Below are positions 1-8,484 of a DNA stretch of 64,000 nt, piece after piece (within the stretch, counting starts at the first letter, position 1; each line of letters starts with the position of its first letter). The stretch lies in the NCBI GenBank assembly GCA_035255045.1, contig DATFAA010000034.1, positions 58,529 to 122,528 on the forward strand, read 5' to 3'. Position numbers and translations under genes: made by a program. The notes beneath the pieces were generated by a model. It ran no database searches. It was not told the origin of the DNA and was given only the letters and a program-made list of their open reading frames with translations. The DNA comes from JAGTRP01 sp035255045. Lineage in GTDB: Bacteria; Pseudomonadota; Gammaproteobacteria; Burkholderiales; Rhodocyclaceae.

Positions 1-2
1 AG

Positions 3-941
3 GCCAATTACGAATTCGGCCTCGGCCTGATGGCGACCCTCGCCCTGGCCGCCTGGGCCGTGCGCCGCTGGGCCCTGCCGGCCTCCCTGGCGGCCGTGGC
101 CGCCGCCGGCCTGGGGACCTTTCACGTCTTCGAGCACATGGACTACCTGGGCCGCGATACCCGGACCATGGCCCGGGACTTCTACGGCACCCTGCGGGTC
201 AAGGAAGTTGACGCGGACAAGCCCCGCCACGCCCGGCTGCGGCTCCTCCACGGCGCCACCATCCACGGCGAGCAGTACCTGGCTGCGGACCGCCAGGGCG
301 AGCCCACCACCTACTACGGCCCCACCTCCGGGGTCGGCCGCGTCCTCAAGGGCATGGGGCCGGGCAGCCGGGTCGGCGTCATCGGCCTCGGCACCGGCAC
401 CCTGGCGGCCTACGGCCGGCCCGGGGACGTCTACCGGTTCTACGACATCGATCCCCTGGTGGCCGCGGTGGCGAGCCGGGATTTCCGCTATCTCGAGGCC
501 AGCGGCGCCCGCATCGAGCAGGTGCTGGGGGACGCCCGCCTGGCCCTGGAGCGGGAGCCGCCCCAGGGCTACGACCTCCTGGTGGTGGACGCCTTCGCCA
601 GCGACTCCATCCCCGTCCACCTCATCACCCGGGAGGCCATGGCGGTCTATTGGCGCCACATGAAGCCGGGGGGCATCGTCGCCTTCCATGTCAGCAACCG
701 CTACCTGCGGCTGGCGCCGGTGGTCGGGGGCATCGCCGACGACGCCCGGCTGGCCGCCGTCCTCGTCCAGGACGACCCGGTGGCGAGCGGCCTCTTCCGC
801 AGCGACTGGGTGCTGGTGGCCCGGGGGCGGGATGTCCTGGAACGCCCCGGCATCGCCGGCTTCACCACCCCCATCGAGCGCATCCCCGGCCTCGGGGTGT
901 GGACCGACGACTTCAACAATCTCTTGCGGGTCCTCAAGTGA
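3..941 (+). CDS. Spermidine-synthase-like (fused MFS/spermidine synthase type) protein, 5' truncated
   Basis: The reading frame is open to the window edge (frame beginning at base 3), so the N-terminus is missing. The visible part begins with a hydrophobic stretch resembling the last membrane segment of a multi-pass protein, followed by a Rossmann methyltransferase/aminopropyltransferase fold. Recognisable motifs are VGVIGLGTGTLAAYG (SAM or decarboxy-SAM loop), YDIDP (acidic residue after beta 2), GDARLAL, and DLLVVDAFASDSIPVHL (the conserved D-x-F-SD-x-IP-HL motif of this family). Family knowledge: membrane-fused spermidine synthase-like proteins are widespread, but their substrate is usually unproven, so aminopropyl transfer is an inference. 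It ends 140 bases before the nitroreductase. Confidence 0.75.
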   Translation, partial: ANYEFGLGLMATLALAAWAVRRWALPASLAAVAAAGLGTFHVFEHMDYLGRDTRTMARDFYGTLRVKEVDADKPRHARLRLLHGATIHGEQYLAADRQGEPTTYYGPTSGVGRVLKGMGPGSRVGVIGLGTGTLAAYGRPGDVYRFYDIDPLVAAVASRDFRYLEASGARIEQVLGDARLALEREPPQGYDLLVVDAFASDSIPVHLITREAMAVYWRHMKPGGIVAFHVSNRYLRLAPVVGGIADDARLAAVLVQDDPVASGLFRSDWVLVARGRDVLERPGIAGFTTPIERIPGLGVWTDDFNNLLRVLK

Positions 942-972
942 GGCGCCCGCCACCCCGGCCATACGGGCGAAT

Positions 973-982
973 ACCTATAGGT
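973..982. repeat. 10-bp perfect palindrome upstream of nitroreductase
   Basis: The sequence ACCTATAGGT is a perfect 10-base palindrome about 100 bases upstream of the nitroreductase start, in the only non-coding stretch between it and the previous gene. Its position would suit an operator, but a palindrome this short can occur by chance and no binding protein can be named. Confidence 0.3.
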
Positions 983-1080
983 GTCAGCCCGGGTTCAGAT
1001 CCAGCCCGCCGTCATGCAGACTGGTTCGATCCGGGCAGCGCGCCAGGCCGGCGGACCCCCTGTCGACAAGGAGACGACCC

Positions 1081-1668
1081 ATGACCCAGACCCCCCTCAC
1101 CACGGCGGAAGCCATCCGGCTGCGCCGTTCGGTACGCAATTTCACCGCCGAGGAGGTGGACGACGACACCGTCGAGACCCTGCTGGCCGCCGCCGTGCGG
1201 GCACCCACCGCCATCCACCTGGAGCCCTGGGGCTTCATCGTCATCCAGGACCGGGAGCTGCTGCGCCGCATCTCCGACCGGGCCAAGGACCTGTTCGCCG
1301 CCGAGGTGCGGCGGGAGCACCTGGACCGGGGCGGCCACGCCCTGGACGTCTTCGAAAGCCCGGAATTCAACGTCTTCTACAACGCCGGCACCCTGATCGT
1401 CATCTGCGCCACCGAGGCCGGTCCCTTCGTGGATGCCGACTGCTGGCTGGCGGCGGAGAACCTGATGCTGGCCGCCCGCTCCCAGGGGCTCGGCACCTGC
1501 GTCATCGGCTCGGCGGTGGAAGGGCTCAACAGCCCGGACATCCGGACCGAGATCGGCATGCCGGCGGGGGCCCGGGCGGTCGCCCCCATCATCGTCGGCT
1601 TCCCGGCCGAGGAGGCGCCCCCGACCCATCGCCGGCCGCCCCGCACCCTGAGCTGGCTCGGGCGTTGA
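1081..1668 (+). CDS. Nitroreductase family protein
   Basis: A 195-residue protein of the FMN-dependent nitroreductase fold, which reduces nitro compounds, quinones or flavins with NAD(P)H. Seen: the N-terminal AIRLRRSVRNF motif (the R-R-S-x-R phosphate-binding segment for FMN) at about residues 10-20, then the RAPTAIHLEPW segment where the family has the P-S-x-x-N/Q-P-W stretch, and a C-terminal IIVGFPAE segment. The ATG at 1081 is chosen because AAGGAGACGA lies just upstream, and the frame extending further upstream is intergenic. Length is normal. It converges on the beta-lactamase/NamZ gene with only four bases between the stop codons. The physiological substrate is unknown. Confidence 0.88.
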   Translation: MTQTPLTTAEAIRLRRSVRNFTAEEVDDDTVETLLAAAVRAPTAIHLEPWGFIVIQDRELLRRISDRAKDLFAAEVRREHLDRGGHALDVFESPEFNVFYNAGTLIVICATEAGPFVDADCWLAAENLMLAARSQGLGTCVIGSAVEGLNSPDIRTEIGMPAGARAVAPIIVGFPAEEAPPTHRRPPRTLSWLGR

Positions 1669-1672
1669 ACCC

Positions 1673-4003
1673 TCAGTCGTAGAGCAGGTAGGGCTTCCGC
1701 CGGGCGCGGAACTGCTCCAGGGCCGGACGCCAGCCGGCGGCGATCTCGTTTACGCCGCGGCCGGCCCGGATGGCCTCCAGGGTGGCCCGGCTGCCCAGGT
1801 TGCCGAGGAGCTTGTCCAGGGAAAAATGGCCGGGATACAGCCGGTACAGGGTCGCCGCCAGGGCCACGCCCAGGCCCGGTGCATCGAGGGCGTCCCGGTC
1901 GGTCACCCGGATGCGCACCCCGTGGCAGTGTTCGCCGGCGTAGCGGGACACCGCCGGGTCGAACTCGGCGGGGACAAAGCGCACCCCCGCCAGCCCCAGG
2001 GCCTCCAGTTCGCCGGCCAGGCGCTGGCCGTCGATCCAGGGGGCGCCCACCACCTCGAAGGGGCTGGCCGTGCCGCGCCCGACCGACACCTCGGCCCCCT
2101 CCACCAGGCCGACGCCGGGGTAGAGGACGGCCGCTGCCAGGCTGGTCAGGTTGGGGGAGGGCGCCAGCCAGGGCAGGCCGGTGTCGTCGTACCAGAGGTT
2201 CCGGCGATAGTGCTCCATGGGGATCACCGTCAGGTCCACCGCCAGGCCGGCCTCGGCCTTGAAGAGGCGGGCGAATTCCCCCAGGGTGAGGCCGTGGCGC
2301 AGGGGCAGCGGCCAGTAGCCGGTGAAGGAGCGCAGTTCGGGATCGAGGACGGGGCCCTGGACGGCGGCGCCGTTCAGCGGGTCCGGCCGGTCCAGGACGA
2401 AGACCGGGATGCCCTTCTCCGCCGCCGCCTCCATGACCATGGCCAGGGTGCTGGCGTAGGTGTAGAAGCGCACCCCGGCGTCCTGGAGATCCACCACCAG
2501 GGCATCCAGCCCCGCCAGCATGGCCGGGGTCGGCCGCCGGCTGGCGCCGTAGAGGCTGTAGACGGGAAGGCCGGTGGCCGGGTCGCTGTCGTCGCCGACG
2601 CGGCCTTCCCGGCTGGCGGCCAGGCCGTGCTCGGGGCTGAAGAGGGCGGCCAGGGTGAGTCCTGGGGCCTGGAACAGTACGTCGATGGTGCGCCGGCCGG
2701 CCCCGTCCACGCCGCTGCGGTTGGTCACCAGCCCGACGCGCCGGCCCAGGAGGGGCGCGAAGCCCCGGGCGGCGAGGACGTCGATGCCGGCCTTCACCGG
2801 CCGGGCCACGGGCTTCGGCAGGTAGGGCGCCACCCGCTCGGCCAGCTCCGGACGGCGGGCGGCGATGGCATCGGGCGGCAGGGGCCCCAGGGCTTCCGCT
2901 ACCGTGGCCACCACCCGGGCCCGCAGGGGGCCGGCATCACCCCCGCCGTCGGGATGGACCCGGTTGCTGAGGATGACCACATAGACCCCGGTCACCGGGT
3001 CGATCCACAGGCCGGTGCCGGTGTAGCCCAGGTGGCTGGCGGCCCCCACCGGCGGCAGGGCGGCCCGGTTGGCGGCCAGCGGCGGGTCGAGGCGCCAGCC
3101 CAGGCCCCGGGGCGGGGCCGCCGGATAGGTCTGGGGCGAAAAGAGGGCGGTGACCGAGGCGGGGGAGAGGATGGGGCCGCCGCCGGCCAGGAGCGCCCGG
3201 GCGAAGCGGGCGAGGTCGGCGGCGGTGCCGAACAGCCCGGCGTTGCCGGCGACGCCCCCGAGGAGCTCGGCCAGGGGATCATGGACCCGGCCCCGGCGTA
3301 TCCCCACGCCGTCCCAGGTGGTGGGGGCGATGCGGGGGACCAGGGTGGCCGGCGGCAGGAAGCCGCTGTCGTCCATGTGGAGGGGCTTCAGCACTTCCCG
3401 CTCGACGAAGGCCTCCAGGGGACGGCCGGAGACCCGGCGCACCACTTCCCCGAGGACGGCGAAATTGACGTCGCTGTAGACCGGATCGCCGCCGGGGCGG
3501 GTCGCCGGCTTGACGACAGCCAGGCGGCTGCGCACCTGCTCCGGCCGGGAGACGCCCCGCAGGTCGAGGCCTGGCGGGAGGCCGGAGGTGTGGGCCAGGA
3601 GCTGGCGGACGGTAATACCGGCCTTGCCCTGGGCGGCGAACTCGGGCCAGTAGCGGGCGGCGGGGGCGTCGAGGGACAGGGCGCCCCGTTCGGCCAGGCG
3701 CAGCACGGCGGGGGCGGTGGCCACCGCCTTGGTCAGGGAGGCGAGATCGAAGACGGTGTCCAGGGTCATGGCCTCCGGTTCCGGCACCCGGGCCCGCAGG
3801 CCGAAGGCCTGGCCGTAGACGATGCGTTCCCCCTGGCCTACCAGGACCACGGCGCCGGGGATGCGGCCGGCGGCGATCTCGGCCTCGACGATGGCGGCGA
3901 TGGGAGCCAGGCGCTGGAGTTCGAGGGCCTCGGCCGCCCGGCCGGCCAGGGGTGCGGCCAGGACCGCAAGGAGCACGAGAAGGCGGAGCCCGAGTCGATT
4001 CAT
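1673..4003 (-). CDS. Serine beta-lactamase-like hydrolase fused to NamZ (DUF1343) exo-beta-N-acetylmuramidase domain
   Basis: A 776-residue exported fusion. A signal peptide (about residues 1-24, ending GRAAEA) is followed by a class C beta-lactamase/esterase domain (about 30-375) with the SLTK nucleophile motif at Ser89-Lys92, YSD at 176-178, and a late HLGYTGTG stretch in the place of the H/KTG motif. The second half (about 400-776) is a DUF1343/NamZ domain, recognisable by RRVGLVTNRSGVD and FSPEHGL. NamZ proteins cleave terminal MurNAc from peptidoglycan fragments. Its ATG overlaps the stop of the upstream DUF4015 gene by four bases, so it is translationally coupled as the third gene of an exported-enzyme operon. 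Activity of the serine hydrolase half (esterase, peptidase or D-Ala-related) is not predictable. Confidence 0.88.
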   Translation of the reverse strand: MNRLGLRLLVLLAVLAAPLAGRAAEALELQRLAPIAAIVEAEIAAGRIPGAVVLVGQGERIVYGQAFGLRARVPEPEAMTLDTVFDLASLTKAVATAPAVLRLAERGALSLDAPAARYWPEFAAQGKAGITVRQLLAHTSGLPPGLDLRGVSRPEQVRSRLAVVKPATRPGGDPVYSDVNFAVLGEVVRRVSGRPLEAFVEREVLKPLHMDDSGFLPPATLVPRIAPTTWDGVGIRRGRVHDPLAELLGGVAGNAGLFGTAADLARFARALLAGGGPILSPASVTALFSPQTYPAAPPRGLGWRLDPPLAANRAALPPVGAASHLGYTGTGLWIDPVTGVYVVILSNRVHPDGGGDAGPLRARVVATVAEALGPLPPDAIAARRPELAERVAPYLPKPVARPVKAGIDVLAARGFAPLLGRRVGLVTNRSGVDGAGRRTIDVLFQAPGLTLAALFSPEHGLAASREGRVGDDSDPATGLPVYSLYGASRRPTPAMLAGLDALVVDLQDAGVRFYTYASTLAMVMEAAAEKGIPVFVLDRPDPLNGAAVQGPVLDPELRSFTGYWPLPLRHGLTLGEFARLFKAEAGLAVDLTVIPMEHYRRNLWYDDTGLPWLAPSPNLTSLAAAVLYPGVGLVEGAEVSVGRGTASPFEVVGAPWIDGQRLAGELEALGLAGVRFVPAEFDPAVSRYAGEHCHGVRIRVTDRDALDAPGLGVALAATLYRLYPGHFSLDKLLGNLGSRATLEAIRAGRGVNEIAAGWRPALEQFRARRKPYLLYD

Positions 4004-5232
4004 TCCTGGCGCAGCCCTTCGCCGCTATAGACGTTGCGGGGATTCCACAGCATCCAGCCGTCCGACCCGAAGCCTTCGGCGGCATCGATCTGCTGGCGGA
4101 TTTCCGGCCCGCCGAAGGGGCGATGGTCGAAGGCGTAGTCCCGGAAGGCCTGCAGCCAGGGGCGGAAACGCAGGGGCGACAGGCCGCTGCGGTGGGCGGC
4201 GTGCTTCAGGGTGAGCTGGACGATCTCGAAGGGATGCTGCACCGGGTTGGTGTAACCCGGGATGCCGAGGTGGAAGCCGGAGGGGTAGAGCATGAGGCAG
4301 AGGTAATCCACCTCCCGGGCCAGGGATTCGATGCGCTGGCCGATGAAGGTGTCGTTCTGGTTCCAGGACACGTAGCCGAAGATGTCGGCGGCGATGAAGA
4401 CGTTGTGGGGCGCCAGCCGCTTCCTGGCCGCCGCCAGGAAGCCGGAGATGGACGCCACCCGCCGTTCCTCGGTGTTGGGGACGGCGAAGACCAGGCCGGT
4501 GGCGTCGGGGAAGCGCAGGTAGTCGAACTGGATCTCGTCGAAGCCCATGGCCGCCGCCTCCTCGGCGATGTCCAGGTTGTAGGCCCAGACCTCCGGCCGG
4601 GAGGCGTCGACCCAGGCCAGGCCCTCCCGATCCCGGAAGAGGACGCCCCGGGCCGTCTTCACCGCCCATTCCGGGTGAGCGGTGGCGAGGGGATCGTCCT
4701 TGAAGACGACGATGCGGGCGATCAGGTACACACCCCGCTTGTGGAGCTCGGCGAGGAGGGCGGGCATGTCCCTCACCGTGGTGTAGCGGCGGGCGCCCAC
4801 CGCCTCGGCCAGGGCCACCCGGCTCGGGTAGGGGACGAGGCCCCGGTCGCCTTTGACGTCGATGACCAGGGCGTTGAGCTCGCTGCCGTCGATGAGGCCG
4901 AGGGCGGCCTGGCGCAGGCCCCGGTCGCCGATGCCCCAGGCCGACAGGTAGAGGGCCTTGGGGCGGATGGGGGTAAGGCGCAGGGGCGGCGCCGCGTCGC
5001 CGTCGGGGACGATGCGGCCGCGCCGGTAGCCGATGGCCCGCACGGTGACCGGGCCGCTGCCGGGGGCCAGGGTGTAGCGCCCATCGCCGTCGGTGCCGGC
5101 GATTTCGCCGCCCCGGGTGACGACGGCACCGGCCAGGGGCCGGCCGCTGGCCTCGTCCACCACCCGGCCGGTGAGGCCCCAGGCGGTTGGCAGCCAGGCG
5201 AGGAGGGTGGCGAGGAGCAGCCAGGCCCTCAT
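4000..5232 (-). CDS. Exported DUF4015 putative glycoside hydrolase with N-terminal carboxypeptidase-regulatory-like domain
   Basis: A 410-residue protein with a short signal peptide (residues 1 to about 20, ending AWG). A beta-sandwich carboxypeptidase-regulatory-like domain follows (GRVVDEASGRPLAGAVV, then TDGDGRYTL), and then a TIM-barrel DUF4015 domain from about residue 90. The barrel carries the family signatures FDEIQFDYLRFPD and LMLYPSGF. Family knowledge: DUF4015 is a predicted glycosidase related to the PgaB C-terminal hydrolase; no substrate is established. The start is the ATG at 5232, which overlaps the deacetylase stop (ATGA). A much longer frame continues upstream through the deacetylase and the kinase antisense, but it is not real. 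Confidence 0.85.
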   Translation of the reverse strand: MRAWLLLATLLAWLPTAWGLTGRVVDEASGRPLAGAVVTRGGEIAGTDGDGRYTLAPGSGPVTVRAIGYRRGRIVPDGDAAPPLRLTPIRPKALYLSAWGIGDRGLRQAALGLIDGSELNALVIDVKGDRGLVPYPSRVALAEAVGARRYTTVRDMPALLAELHKRGVYLIARIVVFKDDPLATAHPEWAVKTARGVLFRDREGLAWVDASRPEVWAYNLDIAEEAAAMGFDEIQFDYLRFPDATGLVFAVPNTEERRVASISGFLAAARKRLAPHNVFIAADIFGYVSWNQNDTFIGQRIESLAREVDYLCLMLYPSGFHLGIPGYTNPVQHPFEIVQLTLKHAAHRSGLSPLRFRPWLQAFRDYAFDHRPFGGPEIRQQIDAAEGFGSDGWMLWNPRNVYSGEGLRQE

Positions 5233-6050
5233 GGCCGGGCTCCGGCGGCGCGCTTCTCCCCGGCCCGCAGCAGCCCCAGGAGGCCGGCGACGCCGTGGCT
5301 GTCGACAATCAGGTAGCGGGGCAGGGCGAGGAGGGGATCGGCGGCGGTGGCGTGGCGGTCCCCGAGGGTGAAGGCGGCGGTGTAGCCGGCCGCGGCGGCG
5401 GCCGCCTCCAGTTCCGGGTCGTGGATGCCGAAGGGCCAGGCCAGGAAGGGAGCATCGGCCCCCAGCCGCGCCTTCAGGACCTGGCGCGGCTTCTCCAGCT
5501 GGCTGCGGACGAAACGGCGGTAGGCCTCCGGCTCCAGGCGCCGCTTCTCGACGCGGAAATCCGGGTGCCAGTAGGTGTGGGAATGGATCTCCACCAGGCC
5601 GGTGGCGGCCACTTCGGCCAGCTGTTCCCAGGTCATGGCGTAGGCGGCGTTGGAAATGGCTGAGGGGTAGATGAAGAGGGCCACCGGCAGATGCCGGCGG
5701 CGGATGATGGGCAGCAGGTCCGTATAGACCGTGCGGTGGCCGTCGTCCACCGTGATGGCCAGGGGCCTGGCCGGCAGGGCGGACCGCCCCCGCAGGCCGG
5801 CGACGGCGGTGGACAGGGGCACGGCGGTGTAGCCCTCGGCCTGGAGCCGGTCGAGCTGGGCCTCGAAGACGGCGGTGCGGGTGGTCATGCTGTCGGCGAT
5901 GGCGGGGCCGAAGCGGTGATAGACCAGGATGGGGATGGCGGGCTGGGCCTGGGCGGCCAGGGCGGCCAGGGCGGCGAGGCAGATGAGCAGCCGCCGCAGC
6001 CATCTGCGGCCGGGGATGTTGCCTGTGCTGCGCCAGCCCGCTCGGGCCAT
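5229..6050 (-). CDS. Polysaccharide deacetylase (NodB-type), exported
   Basis: A 273-residue carbohydrate esterase family 4 protein, first gene of a leftward three-gene operon. The N-terminus is basic and then hydrophobic (about residues 18-36), consistent with a signal peptide or anchor. The NodB signatures are visible: TVDDGH at about 100-105 supplies the catalytic Asp and metal Asp, HTYWH (158-162) supplies the two metal-binding His, and LAWPFG is the later motif. Such enzymes remove N- or O-acetyl groups from glycans such as poly-GlcNAc or peptidoglycan. The coupled DUF4015 glycosidase downstream gives a deacetylase plus hydrolase pair like the two halves of PgaB, split over two genes. 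Its promoter region (6051-6150) is shared with the divergent kinase. Confidence 0.88.
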   Translation of the reverse strand: MARAGWRSTGNIPGRRWLRRLLICLAALAALAAQAQPAIPILVYHRFGPAIADSMTTRTAVFEAQLDRLQAEGYTAVPLSTAVAGLRGRSALPARPLAITVDDGHRTVYTDLLPIIRRRHLPVALFIYPSAISNAAYAMTWEQLAEVAATGLVEIHSHTYWHPDFRVEKRRLEPEAYRRFVRSQLEKPRQVLKARLGADAPFLAWPFGIHDPELEAAAAAAGYTAAFTLGDRHATAADPLLALPRYLIVDSHGVAGLLGLLRAGEKRAAGARP

Positions 6051-6150
6051 GATCTTGCGAACCTCTAAGGAAGCCTACCGGCAAGTTACCACGAAATTCC
6101 CTGGCCAAAAGGCGGCTAGGTGCGAGTACGTATTTTCCAATTTGGTGTCT

Positions 6151-8484
6151 ATGTCCAGTGTTACCACCGGAGCCCCTCCCCTGAGCCAGACCCTCGTGAA
6201 CTCCCTGCCCGACGTGAACCAGGCCGGTACTTCCACCCCGACGAGGGCCGTTGCTTCCCATTGGTCCGTGCGCACCCTCCTGATCTGGCTGGTCCTCGCC
6301 TGCCTGCTTCCCGGCATCCTCGGCGCCGTGGCCTTGTTCTTCTACGAGTACCGGGAGGGCCGCGCCCAGCTGGAAAAGGACACCATCCAGACGGCCCGGG
6401 CCCTGGTCCAGGCGGTGGATAACCAGATCCTGCAGGCCCAGGCCCTGGCCGAGGGGCTGGCCAGTGCCGACTCCCTGGCCGAGGGCGAACTCGCCAAGTT
6501 CCACGAGCAGGCGCGCCGGACCCTGGCGGAGTCCCATCTGGGGATCACCGTGGTCCTGGCGGATCGCCTGGGGCAGCAGATTCTCAATGCGGCGGAGAAT
6601 TTCGGCGCTTCCCTGCCGCCCTACGGCGCGGCTGACATCGCCAACCGGGTGTTCGAGACCGGCGAGCCGGCGGTTTCCAACCTCTACCGCGGGCGGGTGC
6701 TGAAGCGCCCGCTCATCGCCGTCGCCGTGCCCGTCACCCAGGAGGGCAAGGTGATCTATGCCCTGGCCATCAGCGTCCTGCCGGAACGGTTCAACGGCAT
6801 CCTGAGCACCCAGGGCCTGCCCCCCGGCTGGGTCGCCACCATCCTGGACGGCAAGGGCACCATCGTTGCCCGCAGCCGCGCCGCGGAAGAGTACGTCGGC
6901 CAGAAGCCGGCGGACGCCTTCCTCCGGCAGTTCATGGAGTCCGACGAGGGGGTCATGGAGGCCACCATGAAGGACGGTGTTCCCGTCATTTCGGCCTACA
7001 GCCGTTCCGCCGTCACCAACTGGCGGGTGGCGATCTCCATACCCAGGGACAGCCTTTCCGACCAGCTGGTTCGCCGGCTCTTCCTGCTGGCCTTGGGGGT
7101 CAGCGCCCTGTTCGCCATCGGCATCGGGTTGGCGTGGCTCATGGGCGGCAGGATCGCCGGCTCCTTCCGGGGGCTGGTGCGTCCGGCTGCCGCGGTTGGG
7201 GCCGGCGAGAAATTCGTGGCGCCGCCGGCGACGGTCCGGGAGGCCGACGAACTGGCCAAAGCCATGGCCAGGGCCGCCGACCTCCTGCAGGAGCGCACCG
7301 CCCGGCTCCAGGACATCAACCGCTCCCTGATCGAGAAGGAGCGGGAGCTGAACGAGGCCCACAGCCTGGCCAAATTCGGCAGCTGGCACTGGGACCTCCA
7401 GACCGCCGAGGTCATCGCCTCCGATTCCATCCGTGAGCTTTGCGGGCGCGACATTCCGCCCTTCGCGGAACAGCGGGGAACCCTGCTCACCGTCGAATCC
7501 TGGGAGCGGGCCGCCGAGGCCGTCCGCCATGTGGCCGAGACGGGAGGCTTCGACCTGGACGTGGAGGTGAACCACGGCAGCGGCGGCACCCTCTGGATCA
7601 ACGCCAAGGGGGCCGCGATCCGGGACGCCGCCGGCCGGGTGGTCGCCCTGCGGGGAACGGTCCTGGACATCACCGATCGCAAGCGGGCCGAGACCGAGAT
7701 CCAGCGCCTCAACGCCGAGCTGGAGCAGCAGGTGCAGGAAAGGACCGCCGAACTGCGGCGGGCCAACGACGCCCTGCTCCACACCAACGCCGAGCTCCAG
7801 CACTTCGCCCACGCCACCGCCCACGACCTGCAGACTCCCCTGCGCTCCATCGCCGGCTTCACTCACCTGGTGCAGCAGGAAGTCCACGGCCGGGTGGACC
7901 GGCGGGTGGACGAGTGGTCCGCCCTGGTCATCGACAACACCAAGCGCCTGCAGGACCTCATCCAGGCCCTCCTCACCTACACCCGGCTGGATGTCCTGGG
8001 GCGGCCCTTCGAGCGGGTGGATGCAAGGAAGGTGTTCGACGAGGTGGCGGCTTCCCTGGCGGTGCTGATCGGGGAAACCGGCGCCGAGGTCAGCTGCGGC
8101 GAGCTGCCGACGGTGGCGGCGGACCGCACCCAGCTCGCCCAGGTGCTGCAGAAGCTGGTGGAGAACGGCATCAAGTACAACAAGTCGGAGCCGCCCCGGG
8201 TGACGGTGGACTGCTCGCGCCAGGAGGACGACTGGGTGTTCTCGGTGGCGGACAACGGCATCGGCATCGATCCCCGCCACCACGAGCGCATCTTCGAGAT
8301 ATTCCGCCGCCTCCACAGCTATTCCCAGGTGCCGGGGACGGGCATCGGCCTCGCCCTCTGCCGGCGCATCGTCGAGCGCCACGGCGGCCGCATGTGGGTG
8401 GAGTCGGCGCCGGGGCAGGGCAGCGTCTTCTATTTTTCCCTGCCCGTCAGCACTGACGTGGCCGCTACCCCTACGGCCGGTTGA
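6151..8484 (+). CDS. PAS-domain sensor histidine kinase
   Basis: A 777-residue membrane sensor kinase. A first membrane helix (about residues 35-57) and a second (about 310-335) bracket a periplasmic Cache-type sensor domain. A PAS/PAC region (about 400-510), a short coiled coil, a HisKA domain with the phospho-acceptor His558 in HATAHDLQTPL, and an HATPase domain with NGIKYN, DNGIGI and GTGIGLALC follow. The kinase core resembles phytochrome-type kinases. The ATG at 6151 was chosen because the longer frame upstream runs into the divergent deacetylase; no strong ribosome site is visible, so the start is uncertain. No response regulator is adjacent. The 3' end overlaps the convergent LysR gene by 14 bases. 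Confidence 0.87.
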   Translation: MSSVTTGAPPLSQTLVNSLPDVNQAGTSTPTRAVASHWSVRTLLIWLVLACLLPGILGAVALFFYEYREGRAQLEKDTIQTARALVQAVDNQILQAQALAEGLASADSLAEGELAKFHEQARRTLAESHLGITVVLADRLGQQILNAAENFGASLPPYGAADIANRVFETGEPAVSNLYRGRVLKRPLIAVAVPVTQEGKVIYALAISVLPERFNGILSTQGLPPGWVATILDGKGTIVARSRAAEEYVGQKPADAFLRQFMESDEGVMEATMKDGVPVISAYSRSAVTNWRVAISIPRDSLSDQLVRRLFLLALGVSALFAIGIGLAWLMGGRIAGSFRGLVRPAAAVGAGEKFVAPPATVREADELAKAMARAADLLQERTARLQDINRSLIEKERELNEAHSLAKFGSWHWDLQTAEVIASDSIRELCGRDIPPFAEQRGTLLTVESWERAAEAVRHVAETGGFDLDVEVNHGSGGTLWINAKGAAIRDAAGRVVALRGTVLDITDRKRAETEIQRLNAELEQQVQERTAELRRANDALLHTNAELQHFAHATAHDLQTPLRSIAGFTHLVQQEVHGRVDRRVDEWSALVIDNTKRLQDLIQALLTYTRLDVLGRPFERVDARKVFDEVAASLAVLIGETGAEVSCGELPTVAADRTQLAQVLQKLVENGIKYNKSEPPRVTVDCSRQEDDWVFSVADNGIGIDPRHHERIFEIFRRLHSYSQVPGTGIGLALCRRIVERHGGRMWVESAPGQGSVFYFSLPVSTDVAATPTAG

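Noticed and set aside
1021..1033. A T-loop-like GGTTCGATCC sequence suggesting a tRNA
   Set aside because: No acceptor, D or anticodon arms can be folded around it; no tRNA found elsewhere in the window.
1826..4030. A rightward frame of over 700 codons opposite the beta-lactamase/NamZ gene
   Set aside because: It is Gly/Gln-rich shadow sequence with no family signature, whereas the opposite strand has clear catalytic motifs.
4000..8382. A very long leftward frame of over 1400 codons across the DUF4015 gene and beyond
   Set aside because: Only its last 410 codons encode a recognisable protein; the rest is antisense to the sensor kinase and deacetylase and reflects the high GC content.
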